Source of the DNA: Geodermatophilus dictyosporus
Lineage (GTDB): Bacteria; Actinomycetota; Actinomycetes; Mycobacteriales; Geodermatophilaceae
Direction of reading: 5' to 3'
Length of the DNA stretch: 64,000 bases
Assembly (NCBI RefSeq): GCF_900115505.1
Contig: NZ_FOWQ01000008.1
Coordinates: forward strand, 212,971-276,970
The notes below the pieces were generated by a model. The model saw only the letters and a list, made by a program, of their open reading frames with translations, did no database searches and was not told where the DNA came from. Made by a program: the position numbers and the translations under genes. Within the stretch, counting starts at the first letter, position 1. Each line of letters opens with the position of its first letter. Shown here one piece after another: positions 8,881-17,977 of this stretch.

Positions 8881-9339
8881 TCAGCCGGACCGGCGGTCGC
8901 GGTAGCGGGCCGCCCGGCGGGCGGCCGCGGCGCGCCGCCGGTCGGCGTCGCGGGCCTCCCGCTCGGTGGAGCTGCGGTCCCGGACGGCCTGGGCGGTGCC
9001 CGTCGGGTAGCCGGCCTTCTTCACCCGGTTCTCGGTGGCCTCGGGCATGTAGGCGATGGAGAACGCCAGGCCCAGGAGCAGCCCGCCCAGTGCGGCCAGC
9101 CCGCGGATCCAGAACGGTCCGGGTACCAGCAGCAGCACCACGGCGACGGGGACGGCGAGCTGCACGAGACTGCGGGCGACGTGCCGGAGCACCCAGGTGC
9201 GCGTCGTCGTGTCGTGCAGCACCCACGTGCGGTGGCGGGGTGGCAGGCCCGCGCCCATGGCGTAGCCGATCCACCGCAGCACCCCGGGCCGCACGCGGCC
9301 GTCCGCCGCCGTCCCGTCCGAGGGCGCGCGCGGGTCCAT
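8881..9339 (-). CDS. DUF5313 family membrane protein
   Basis: 152 residues. The central part has the family motif GVLRWIGYAMGAGLPPRHRTWVLHDTT, then two hydrophobic helices (~60-105: LVQLAVPVAVVLLLVPGPFW and GLAALGGLLLGLAFSIAYM). A basic C-terminal tail follows that is rich in Arg/Ala (RRRAAAARRAARYRDRR). DUF5313 is an actinobacterial family without an assigned role. ATG at 9339 fits the domain start. It lies 89 bp upstream of the phosphatase on the same strand and just downstream of the broken isomerase-like gene. Confidence 0.75.
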   Translation of the reverse strand: MDPRAPSDGTAADGRVRPGVLRWIGYAMGAGLPPRHRTWVLHDTTTRTWVLRHVARSLVQLAVPVAVVLLLVPGPFWIRGLAALGGLLLGLAFSIAYMPEATENRVKKAGYPTGTAQAVRDRSSTEREARDADRRRAAAARRAARYRDRRSG

Positions 9340-9349
9340 GCGCCCCTGT

Positions 9350-10166
9350 CTACTCCCCGTCCCGGGCCTCCGGGCGCCCGGCCAGCCGGCGGGCGCGCGC
9401 CCGCGGGTGCCCCAGCAGCGCGTCGACCCGCCCGTGCAGCCCGGTGAGCCGGGCCCGCAGGTCGCCGTCCAGGGAGCCCGCCGAGTCGTCCCCGCCCAGG
9501 GCGACGGGCACGTGCGGCGGGAGCGTGGCCAGCAGGCCGGCGGCGTCCTCCCCGGCGGCGGCCACCTGCCGGGCACCGAGCCGGACGCAGCCGAGGCGGT
9601 CTCCGAGCGCGTCGACCACCGCCTCGACCTCCCCGGCCGTGCACGACCCGGCCGGCACGTCGAGGACGACGCCGCCCCCGCTGGGCGCGACCACCGCGAC
9701 GGCGGCGTCGACCAGGTCGGGCCGGTCGGCCGGCACCGGCGCCAGCAGCGGCACCAGCCGGTAGGGACGGGCCCTCGGCCAGCCGGGCGAAGACGTCGGC
9801 GCGCCGGGCGGGATCCGGGGTGAGGAGGCGGGCGGTGACGCACCGGGCGCCGAAGCGGGCACCCAGGTCGAGCACCCGCCCGTGCGCGGCGTGCACGTCG
9901 TCGCGCGGGAGGTCGGCGCCCAGCTGCACCCGCCCGACGTCGAGCACGGTCACCCGCGTCTCCAGCAGCAGGGCCACCAGCCGGGCGAGGTTGCGCTCGC
10001 CGGCGCCGCCGTGCCACCACGGCTCGACCTCCGCGGTGCCGCCGACGTGCAGGCCGACGGAGTGCCACCCGGTGCCCGGCAGCGCCCGGGTCAGCTCGAG
10101 GGCGTCGCGCGGGTGGACCAGGGACTGGTGGACCGCCAGGCGGTTCGCGGCGTGCACGCAGGTCAC
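9350..10166 (-). pseudogene. Frameshifted sugar-phosphate isomerase/epimerase-like gene
   Basis: Two adjacent reading frames join into one TIM-barrel-like protein of ~270 residues. The first runs from GTG 10166 (CVHAANRLAVHQSLVHPRD, then WHSVGLHVGGTAEVEPWWH, VTVLDVGRVQLG, GARFGARCVTARLL). The second continues from ~9775 to the stop at 9350 (RPYRLVPLLAPVPADRPDL, GGVVLDVPAGSCTAGEVEAV, LGCVRLGARQV). The frames differ by one base, so one inserted base (or two lost) near 9770-9790 in a GC-rich run breaks the gene. A GGGGAGGGG Shine-Dalgarno precedes the GTG. The family assignment (xylose-isomerase-like barrel) is moderate. A sequencing error rather than true decay is possible. Confidence 0.6.
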
Positions 10167-10169
10167 CCC

Positions 10170-10643
10170 CTCCCCGCTGTGGGCCCGGCTGTCCGACCGG
10201 ATCGGCCGCCGTCCGGTCTTCGCCCTCGGCGCGCTCGGCTCGGCCGCGCTGGCCTTCCCGTTCCTCCGGGCGCTGCAGCAGGGCGACGGCCCGCTGGTCG
10301 TCGTCTCCGGCATCGCGCTGTTCGGCGTCGTGTACTCCGCGGCGAACGGCATCCGGCCGTCCTTCTACGGCGAGATGTCCTCCACCCAGGTGCGCTACTC
10401 GGGCATGGCGATCGGCACGCAGATCGGCTTCGCGCTCGGCGGCTTCTCGCCGGTCATCGCCACCGCCATCGTGGGCGAGGGCTCCGGCGGCTGGGTGCCG
10501 GTCGCGCTGCTGACCGCCGGCGCGCTGCCGTCGCCGGGCTCTGCGCGCTGACCGCCCGGGAGACCGCGCACGTGCCGCTGGCGCAGCTCGGTGACGCGCA
10601 CGCGCGGGCCGGGGCGCGTGAGAAGAGCCTCACGCGCGCCTGA
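10170..10643 (+). pseudogene. 3' remnant of an MHS-type MFS transporter
   Basis: Only the C-terminal half of a metabolite:H+ symporter-like MFS protein remains. It opens at the loop-8/9 motif LSDRIGRRPVFALG (from ~10182), continues through ANGIRPSFYGEMSSTQVRYS, GMAIGTQIGFALGGFSPVIA and GWVPVALLTA, and then hits a stop at 10551 in one frame. The next frame (+2, i.e. one base missing near 10528) restores a plausible last helix and tail (AVAGLCALTARETAHVPL) to ~10643. There is no start codon, signal or upstream half. Homology begins within ~10-15 bp of the divergent isomerase-like start, which marks a deletion or recombination junction near 10170. Confidence 0.7.
10614..10637 (+). other. Hairpin at the tail of the MFS remnant
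   Basis: GCGCGTGAG-aagagc-CTCACGCGC gives a perfect 9-bp stem with a six-base loop, overlapping the last in-frame codons of the MFS remnant. It is likely part of the old gene's transcription end together with the stem at 10662-10693. Confidence 0.45.
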
Positions 10644-10661
10644 GACGAGCAGCGTCGCGCA

Positions 10662-10693
10662 GCGGGCCCCGGCCGGGAGCGGCCGGGGTCCGC
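10662..10693 (+). terminator. GC-rich stem-loop downstream of MFS remnant
   Basis: A 13-bp stem (one G-U pair) with loop gggagc lies between the MFS remnant and the thioredoxin-fold gene. No T-tract. It probably is the remnant gene's terminator, isolating the next gene. Confidence 0.55.
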
Positions 10694-10722
10694 GTGCGTG
10701 CATCCCGGAGCACACTGGTCGG

Positions 10723-11088
10723 GTGACCGTCGTGCTGACCGGGGCCGACTACGCGGCCGCGGTGTCCGCGCCGGGGATCGTGCTGGTCGACTTCCGCGCG
10801 GCCGGCTCGGGGTCGAGCCGGGCGTTCACCCGCGAGTTCGACGCCGCGGCGCAGCGGCACCCGGGGCTGGTGTTCGCCTCGGTCGACACCGAGGCCGAGA
10901 CCGTGCTGGCCGCCCGCGTGGGCGTGCGCTCGGCGCCCACGCTCATGGTGTTCCGCGACGGCGTGCCGGTGTACGCCGAGCCCGGCTACCTGCCCGGCGA
11001 CTCCCTCGACCTGCTCGTCGCCACGGTCCGAGCGCTGGACATGCCCGCCGTGCGCGCGCTCTTCCCCGAGCCCGTCGACCCGCGCTGA
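10723..11088 (+). CDS. Thioredoxin-fold protein lacking the CxxC active site
   Basis: 121 residues with the full thioredoxin fold pattern: beta strand GIVLVDFRA, then the position of the redox motif, then VFASVDTEAETVLAARVGVRSAPTLMVFRDGVPV with the cis-proline P72, and a C-terminal helix. The canonical WCGPC is replaced by GSGSS (residues 28-32), so both cysteines are absent and the protein has no cysteine at all. Dithiol-disulfide exchange is therefore excluded; a chaperone-like or binding role is more likely. Start GTG 10723 fits the fold exactly. It stands alone, bounded by the stem at 10662-10693 and the repeat element at 11101. Confidence 0.8.
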   Translation: MTVVLTGADYAAAVSAPGIVLVDFRAAGSGSSRAFTREFDAAAQRHPGLVFASVDTEAETVLAARVGVRSAPTLMVFRDGVPVYAEPGYLPGDSLDLLVATVRALDMPAVRALFPEPVDPR

Positions 11089-11100
11089 CCGGGCGCCCCC

Positions 11101-11190
11101 GCGTCCGTCCTCCCGCACCGCAGCCGTCCTCCCCGACCGTGCACCGTCGGGGAGGACGCGCCACGATCAGGCCACCTGGTCGTCGCTGCG
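11101..11190. repeat. Intergenic structured repeat, copy A
   Basis: First of three related intergenic elements (others at 32377 and 35417). It holds a 9-bp direct repeat CGTCCTCCC (11106-11114 and 11125-11133), an inverted arm GGGAGGACG (11150-11158), and then the imperfect palindrome ACGATCAGG-cca-CCTGGTCGT at 11163. Either direct repeat can pair with the single inverted arm. It sits between convergent genes. Confidence 0.65.
11125..11158. terminator. Strong hairpin between convergent genes
   Basis: A perfect 13-bp stem (left arm 11125-11137, right arm 11146-11158) with the loop cgtgcacc. Located between the thioredoxin-fold gene and lutC, so it probably terminates both. It is part of repeat copy A. 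Confidence 0.65.
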
Positions 11191-11192
11191 CC

Positions 11193-11819
11193 TCAGGCCA
11201 CCAGGACGACGACCAGCGTGCGGGGGCCGTGCACGCCCTCCACCCGCTGCAGCTCGATGTCGCTGGTGGCCGACGGCCCGCTGATCATCGTCAGCGGGCG
11301 CAGCGGGTCCAGCCGGCCCAGGCTCTCGGGCACGCTCCCGACCACCTGCTCGGCGGTGACCACGCAGACCAGGCAGTCGGGCAGCAGCGACAGCGCCCGC
11401 CGGCCGCACGGCGGCGTCCCGTCGAGCACCAGCGTGCCGGTCTCGGCGATCGCCACGGCGACGGCGGTGACCGAGGCGGCGCGCTCGGCGAGCTGCACCG
11501 GCGGCCGATCGTCGTCGGTGTCGAGGCCCTCGGGGCGCCACGCGGCGGGCAGCCCCGGCGCGGCCACCACCGACCCCGGCGCCCACCCGGTGCCGAGCCC
11601 GGCGTCCAGCGCGGCGGTCACGGTGGCCGCGACGTCGTCGGGTCCGCAGCGCAGCACCGAGGCCTTGTAGTCCTCGAGCCGGTCGACGAGGACGTCGAGC
11701 AGCTCGGCGGCCGGGCGGTCGTCGGTGGTGCGGTAGTCGCGCACCACCTCCGGGACCGGCGCGCGGGTCTCGCCGAGCGCGGTGCGGACGCGGCCGAGCA
11801 CCTCCTCCCGGGCGCTCAC
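11193..11819 (-). CDS. lutC: L-lactate utilisation protein LutC/YkgG
   Basis: 208-residue LUD-domain protein, third component of the LutABC complex that oxidises L-lactate to pyruvate. It begins SAREEVLGRVRTALGE and carries the LUD core: WAPGSVVAAPGLP, the stretch VTAVAVAIAETGTLVLDGTP and LSLLPDCLVCVVTAEQVV, and ISGPSATSDIELQRVEGVHGPRTLVV, the characteristic LutC C-terminal block. Start at 11819 overlaps the lutB stop by four bases (GTGA-type), giving translational coupling. Role is from family knowledge of B. subtilis LutC; the protein itself carries no Fe-S motif. Confidence 0.92.
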   Translation of the reverse strand: MSAREEVLGRVRTALGETRAPVPEVVRDYRTTDDRPAAELLDVLVDRLEDYKASVLRCGPDDVAATVTAALDAGLGTGWAPGSVVAAPGLPAAWRPEGLDTDDDRPPVQLAERAASVTAVAVAIAETGTLVLDGTPPCGRRALSLLPDCLVCVVTAEQVVGSVPESLGRLDPLRPLTMISGPSATSDIELQRVEGVHGPRTLVVVLVA

Positions 11820-13345
11820 GACCGGCCCCCGTGCTCACGCGCCCACTGGGCGGTGAAGCTCTCCGCCGGCGGGGTGGGCAGGTCGCGGCTGCGGGTCCAC
11901 GCCGAGGCGGGGAAGGGCAGCGCGGCCGGCATGGTGGGCCGGCCCCGGGCCACGAGCCGGCCCAGGCCGGCCGCCCGCTGCGCCAGCCGCCACAGCCGCG
12001 GGTTGCTCATCGCCCGCCCGAGCGCCTTGAACGCCACCGACTCGGCGGTCGGCTTCTCCTGCGCCTCGACGTGCTCGGCGCGCAGGTGCACCAGGATCGA
12101 CGGGATGTCGATGGCCACCGGGCAGACGTCGTAGCAGGCGCCGCACAGCGAGGAGGCGTAGGGCAGCGAGGCGTTGTCCTCGACGCCGGTCAGCTGCGGC
12201 GAGAGCACCGCGCCGATCGGTCCCGGGTAGACCGAGCCGTAGGCGTGGCCGCCGGTGCGCTCGTAGACCGGGCACACGTTGAGGCAGGCCGAGCAGCGGA
12301 TGCAGTGCAGCGCCTGGCGGCCCACCTCGTCGGCCAGGACCGCCGTCCGGCCGTTGTCGACGAGCACCAGGTGGAAGTCCTGCGGCCCGTCGCCGGGCGT
12401 CACGCCGGCCCACATCGAGGTGTAGGGGTTCATCCGCTCGCCGGTGGAGGAGCGGGGCAGCAGCTGGAGGAACACCTCCAGGTCGCGCCAGGTGGGCACC
12501 AGCTTCTCGATGCCCATGACGGTGATCAGCGTCTCGGGCAGGGTCAGGCACATCCGCCCGTTGCCCTCGCTCTCGACGACGGCGAGCGTGCCGGTCTCGG
12601 CGACGGCGAAGTTCGCCCCGCTGATCGCCACCCGGGCCCGCAGGAACCGCTCGCGCAGGTGCGACCGGGCGGCCATCGCCAGCCGGCGCGGCTCGTCGGT
12701 GAGGTCGGCGTCGACCCGCGGCATCGTGCGCAGGAAGATCTCGCGGATCTCGGCGCGGTTCTTGTGGATCGCCGGCACCAGGATGTGGCTGGGCTTGTCG
12801 TCCCCGAGCTGCACGATCAGCTCGGCGAGGTCGGTCTCGTGCGCGGCGATGCCCGCGGCCTCGAGCGCCTCGTTGAGGCCGATCTCCTGGGTGGCCATCG
12901 ACTTGACCTTGACCACCTCGTCGGTGCCGGTGGCCCGGACCAGGTCGGTGACGATGCGGTTGGCCTCCGCGGCGTCGCGCGCCCAGTGCACCGTGCCGCC
13001 GCGGGCGGTCACCTGCCGCTCGAGCTCCTCGAGGTGCTCGTCGAGGCGGGCCATCGTGGCGGCCTTCAGCGCGCTGCCGGCGGCGCGCAGCTGCTGCCAG
13101 TCGGGCAGCTCGGCGACCACCTTGGCGCGCTTGCCGCGGATCGTCTGCGTCGCGTGGCCGAGGTTGGCGCGCAGCTGGCCGTCGCGCAGGGCGTCGCGGG
13201 CGGCGTCGGGGAAGGGCCGGTCGCCGCGCAGGTGGCCGACGCCCCGCGGCGCGGTGGGCAGGCCGAGGAACGTCGTCCCCGACCGGGGGGCGCCCGGGGC
13301 GAGCGGGGTCTGGTCGGTGCGCAGGTCCTGCGGGGTCGTCGTCAC
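11816..13345 (-). CDS. lutB: Iron-sulfur L-lactate utilisation protein LutB
   Basis: 509-residue LUD plus ferredoxin-type protein. The N-terminal two thirds contain the LUD fold (TVHWARDAAEANRIV, EVVKVKSMATQEIGLNEALE, ISGANFAVAETGTLAVVES). Two 4Fe-4S clusters follow, from C-IRCSAC-LNVCP and SLCGACYDVCPVAIDIP. This is the electron-transferring part of LutABC. Start GTG 13345 overlaps the lutA stop by four bases; an upstream in-frame extension exists but is not LutB-like. The coupling lutA-lutB-lutC with four-base overlaps is the standard operon form. Confidence 0.93.
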   Translation of the reverse strand: MTTTPQDLRTDQTPLAPGAPRSGTTFLGLPTAPRGVGHLRGDRPFPDAARDALRDGQLRANLGHATQTIRGKRAKVVAELPDWQQLRAAGSALKAATMARLDEHLEELERQVTARGGTVHWARDAAEANRIVTDLVRATGTDEVVKVKSMATQEIGLNEALEAAGIAAHETDLAELIVQLGDDKPSHILVPAIHKNRAEIREIFLRTMPRVDADLTDEPRRLAMAARSHLRERFLRARVAISGANFAVAETGTLAVVESEGNGRMCLTLPETLITVMGIEKLVPTWRDLEVFLQLLPRSSTGERMNPYTSMWAGVTPGDGPQDFHLVLVDNGRTAVLADEVGRQALHCIRCSACLNVCPVYERTGGHAYGSVYPGPIGAVLSPQLTGVEDNASLPYASSLCGACYDVCPVAIDIPSILVHLRAEHVEAQEKPTAESVAFKALGRAMSNPRLWRLAQRAAGLGRLVARGRPTMPAALPFPASAWTRSRDLPTPPAESFTAQWAREHGGRS

Positions 13346-14115
13346 GCGGTCACCGCCGGTCGGGTCGTCTGGTGGGGGCTCACGGCGTCCTCCGTCGAGG
13401 CCAGGATCTCGGCCAGGTGCACCGTCCGGGTGCCCGAGCGCAGTCGGGACAGCCCGCCGCCGATGTGCATCAGGCAGGAGGAGTCGCCGGCGGTGCACAC
13501 CTCGGCGTGCGTGGCGAGCACGTTGGCCATCTTGTCGGTGAGCATCGCGGTCGAGGTGTCGCTGTTCTTCACCGAGAAGGTGCCGCCGAACCCGCAGCAG
13601 GACTCCGCGCCCGGCAGCTCCACCAGCTCCAGACCGCGCACCGCGCGCAGCAGCCGCAGCGGCCGGTCGCCCACCTGGAGCAGCCGCAGCGAGTGGCAGG
13701 TCGGGTGGTAGGTGACCCGGTGCGGGTAGTAGGCGCCGACGTCGGTGACACCGAGGACGTCGACGAGGAACTGCGACAGCTCGTAGGTGCGCGAGGCCAG
13801 CGCCTCGGCCTCGTCGGCCAGCCCGTGCTCACCGGCGCGGCGGGCCACCATCGCCTGCTGGTGGTGGATCGAGGCCACGCACGAGCCCGACGGCGCGACG
13901 ACGGCCTCGGCGCCGGCGAAGGCCCGCACGTGGTTGGCCACGATCGGCACCGCCTCGCGCCGGTACCCGGTGTTGACGTGCATCTGCCCGCAGCAGGCCT
14001 GCCCGGCCGGCACGACCACCTCGTGGCCCAGCCGCTCGAGCAGCGCCGCCGTCGCCCGGGCGACCTGCGGCACCACCGTGTCCACCAGGCAGGTGGCGAA
14101 GAGCGCGACCCTCAT
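13342..14115 (-). CDS. lutA: (Fe-S)-binding CCG-domain protein LutA
   Basis: 257 residues with two cysteine-rich CCG domains. The first has CL near residue 9 and ACCGQM (C41, C42); the second has the C140 region and ESCCGFGG (C173, C174). Members bind heterodisulfide-reductase-like Fe-S clusters and act with LutB and LutC in L-lactate oxidation. A GAGGAGG Shine-Dalgarno lies six bases upstream of ATG 14115. The gene starts only 11 bp after the LacI-type regulator, on the same strand, so lacI-lutA-lutB-lutC form a single transcription unit divergent from the rhamnose genes. Confidence 0.93.
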   Translation of the reverse strand: MRVALFATCLVDTVVPQVARATAALLERLGHEVVVPAGQACCGQMHVNTGYRREAVPIVANHVRAFAGAEAVVAPSGSCVASIHHQQAMVARRAGEHGLADEAEALASRTYELSQFLVDVLGVTDVGAYYPHRVTYHPTCHSLRLLQVGDRPLRLLRAVRGLELVELPGAESCCGFGGTFSVKNSDTSTAMLTDKMANVLATHAEVCTAGDSSCLMHIGGGLSRLRSGTRTVHLAEILASTEDAVSPHQTTRPAVTA

Positions 14116-14126
14116 GGAACCCCTCC

Positions 14127-15152
14127 TCAGCGTCCGCCGGTGCGGCGGACGCGGCTCGACTCACGGACGACGAGCACCGGCTCGAAGACCTCCTGGACGT
14201 GCACGTGCCCCTCGCCGCGGGCCTCGTCGAGGAGCAGTCGCGCCGCGCGGGACCCGAGCTCCTGGCGCGGCTTGCGCACCGAGGTGAGCGGGACCGCGGC
14301 GGCCGCGGCGAAGTCGATGTCGTCGTAGCCGACGATGGCGAACTCGTCGGGCACCCGCACACCCTGCCGCACCATCTCCTGCAGCACGCCCAGCGCCATC
14401 AGGTCGTTGGCGCAGACGGCGGCGGTGGGCCGGCGGGACGCGGGCATGCCCACGATGCGGGCGGCGGCCTCGCGCCCGCCCGCGACGGTGAGCGCCTCGG
14501 GGGAGAGGGTGAGCAACTCGTCGACGGCGCCGGTGGCCTCGCGCACCGCCGCCTCGACGCCGTCGTGCCGCTCCTGCACCTGCGGCAGGCCCGAGGCGCC
14601 GCCGATGAAGGCGATCCGCCGGTGCCCGCGCTCGAGCAGGTGCTCGGCGGCCAGCCGCCCGCCGAGCACGTCGTCGACGGCGACCGCGCACTGGTCGGCC
14701 GCGGGCGCGCGGCGGTCGACCAGCACCACCGGGACCCCGCGCCGGCGCAGCGACCGCAGGTGTGGGGTGAGCTCGGCGGTCGGGGTGATGAGCACCCCCT
14801 GCACCCGCTGCTCGGCCAGCACGTCGAGGTGCGCGGACTCCTTCTCGGGCCGGTCGTCGGAGTTGCACAGGATCAGCGCGAGCCCGGCCGGGTTGACGAC
14901 GTCCTCCACGCCCCGGGCCACGTCGGTGAAGAACGGGTTGGCGATGTCGAGGACGACCAGCCCCACCGTGCGGCTGGAGCCGGCGCGCAGCTGGCGGGCC
15001 GACTCGTTGCGCACGAACCCCAGCGCGGCGATGGCGCCGAGCACCCGCTCGCGGGTGGCCGCGCTGACCACCTCGGGCCGGTTGAGCACGTTGCTGACCG
15101 TGCCGACCGAGACGCCGGCGGACTCGGCGACGTCGCGGATGCTCGCGGGCAC
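14127..15152 (-). CDS. LacI family regulator of the rhamnose/lactate divergon
   Basis: 341 residues. N-terminal HTH is textbook LacI (SIRDVAESAGVSVGTVSNVLNRPEVVSAATRERV). The hinge helix is ARQLRAG and the effector domain runs from TVGLVVLDIANPFFTDVARGV to FAIVGYDDIDFAAAAAVPLTSV. The gene is divergent from the rhamnose ABC operon and precedes lutABC by 11 bp. Operators of the TGAAACG/CGTTTCA type lie at 15223-15234 and 15333-15344, matching the LacI-family consensus TGAAACGTTTCA. The likely inducer is L-rhamnose or a rhamnose catabolite, and it should repress both arms including itself. Assignment to rhamnose is by context. Confidence 0.9.
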   Translation of the reverse strand: MPASIRDVAESAGVSVGTVSNVLNRPEVVSAATRERVLGAIAALGFVRNESARQLRAGSSRTVGLVVLDIANPFFTDVARGVEDVVNPAGLALILCNSDDRPEKESAHLDVLAEQRVQGVLITPTAELTPHLRSLRRRGVPVVLVDRRAPAADQCAVAVDDVLGGRLAAEHLLERGHRRIAFIGGASGLPQVQERHDGVEAAVREATGAVDELLTLSPEALTVAGGREAAARIVGMPASRRPTAAVCANDLMALGVLQEMVRQGVRVPDEFAIVGYDDIDFAAAAAVPLTSVRKPRQELGSRAARLLLDEARGEGHVHVQEVFEPVLVVRESSRVRRTGGR

Positions 15153-15222
15153 GGCGCCTCCTCGCGCAGGCCGGGGGCGGCGCCCGGGACGGACGCCGTG
15201 CGGCGATGGTGAGCCTACGGCC

Positions 15223-15234
15223 TGAAACGTGTCA
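15223..15234. promoter_or_regulatory. LacI-type operator TGAAACGTGTCA
   Basis: Near-palindromic match (one base off TGAAACGTTTCA), 71 bp upstream of the LacI-type gene and therefore placed for autoregulation of lacI-lutABC. The left half-site TGAAACG is perfect. Confidence 0.6.
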
Positions 15235-15285
15235 ACCGCCGGGGGAGCGCCGCCGACCCGGACGATGCCGTCCCGGTCGTGGTCG

Positions 15286-15315
15286 TTGACACCTTCTCGG
15301 CACGAGCCCTATGGT
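15286..15315 (+). promoter_or_regulatory. Promoter of the rhamnose operon
   Basis: A consensus -35 TTGACA (15286-15291) and -10 TATGGT (15310-15315), 18 bp apart. Transcription would start near 15321-15323, just before the operator at 15333-15344, a classic repressor-blocked layout. Confidence 0.6.
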
Positions 15316-15332
15316 CTGCGCCACAACGCCTG

Positions 15333-15344
15333 TGAATCGTTTCA
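15333..15344. promoter_or_regulatory. LacI-type operator TGAATCGTTTCA
   Basis: One mismatch from TGAAACGTTTCA, with a perfect right half CGTTTCA. It lies between the predicted transcription start and the AGGAGG Shine-Dalgarno (15349-15354) of the ABC ATPase gene, so a bound repressor would block the operon. Confidence 0.65.
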
Positions 15345-15362
15345 GCAGAGGAGGTGGTCACC

Positions 15363-16897
<1,535 letters not shown>

Positions 16898-16901
<4 letters not shown>

Positions 16902-17977
16902 GCGCCCCGGTGGCGAAGCCGCCCGCCGCGCTGCCCGAGGAGCTGGCCGCCCCCGAGCGCACCGGCCGCCGCGGCTCGGCCCTCGTGCACCGGCTGTTCG
17001 TGGTGCGCGAGCTCGGCATCCTGGCCGCGCTGGTGCTGCTGGTGCTCGTCACGGTGGTCGCCAACCCGCGGTTCCTGTCGGGCCAGAACGTCCGCGACCT
17101 GCTGCTGTCGGCCGCGATCCTCACCGTCCTCGCCGCGGGCCAGACGATGGTGATCGTCACCCGCAACGTCGACCTCTCGGTCGGCTCGGTGCTGGGCCTG
17201 TCGGCCTACGCGACCGGCACGCTGCTCGTCGTCGCGCCGGGGACGCCGGTCGTCGTGGCGGTGCTCGCCGGCACGGCCGTCGGCGCGGTGTGCGGCCTGC
17301 TCAACGGCCTGGTCGTCGCGGCCGCCGGGGTGCCCTCGCTGGTCGTCACCCTCGGCACGCTCTACGCCTTCCGCGGCCTGGACTCGCTGTGGGCCAGCAG
17401 CGCCGACCGGCTGCAGATCAACGCCGCCGACCTGCCCAGCGGGTTCAAGGCCCTGGGCGGTGCCCGGCTGCTCGGCGTCCCGGTGCTCTTCCTGGTCGCC
17501 GTCGCCGTCGTGCTGCTGGTCGGCTGGTACCTGCGGACCTTCCGCAGCGGCCGTGAGCTCTACGGCATCGGCTCGGCGCCCGAGGCCGCGCGGCTGTCGG
17601 GCATCCCGGTGGGCCGGCGGGTGCTCACCGCCTTCGTCGTCAACGGCGCCCTCGCCGGCCTGGCCGGCGTCCTCTACGCCGCCCGCTTCCAGACGCTGGA
17701 CACCACCGCCGGCACCGGCCAGGAGCTCTTCGTCGTGGCCGCCGCGGTCGTCGGCGGGGTGGCCATCTTCGGCGGCAGCGGCTCGGTCTACGGCGCCGCG
17801 CTCGGCGCGCTGCTGCTCACCACCATCGGCACCGCGCTGCCGCAGCTGGGGCTGGACCCGTTCTGGCGCGACGCCGCCGTCGGCGCGCTGATCCTCGCCG
17901 CCATCGCCCTCGACCGGGCGCTGCAGCTGCGCCTGGCCGCCCGTCTCCGGGGGAGGAACGCCCGCCGTGACCGTTGA
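16898..17977 (+). CDS. Rhamnose ABC importer, permease 1
   Basis: 359-residue CUT2-type (RbsC/BPD_transp_2) membrane permease. Hydrophobic helices span ~40-350. Family landmarks are [41 protein letters not shown], the [18 protein letters not shown] block and the [20 protein letters not shown] cytoplasmic loop that contacts the ATPase. GTG 16898 overlaps the ATPase stop by four bases. It pairs with the second permease immediately downstream, as in RhaP/RhaQ systems where two different permeases form a heterodimer. Confidence 0.92.

Noticed and set aside
15354..15362. GTG at 15354 as the ABC ATPase start
   Set aside because: It would overlap its own AGGAGG ribosome site; GTG 15363 has proper spacing.
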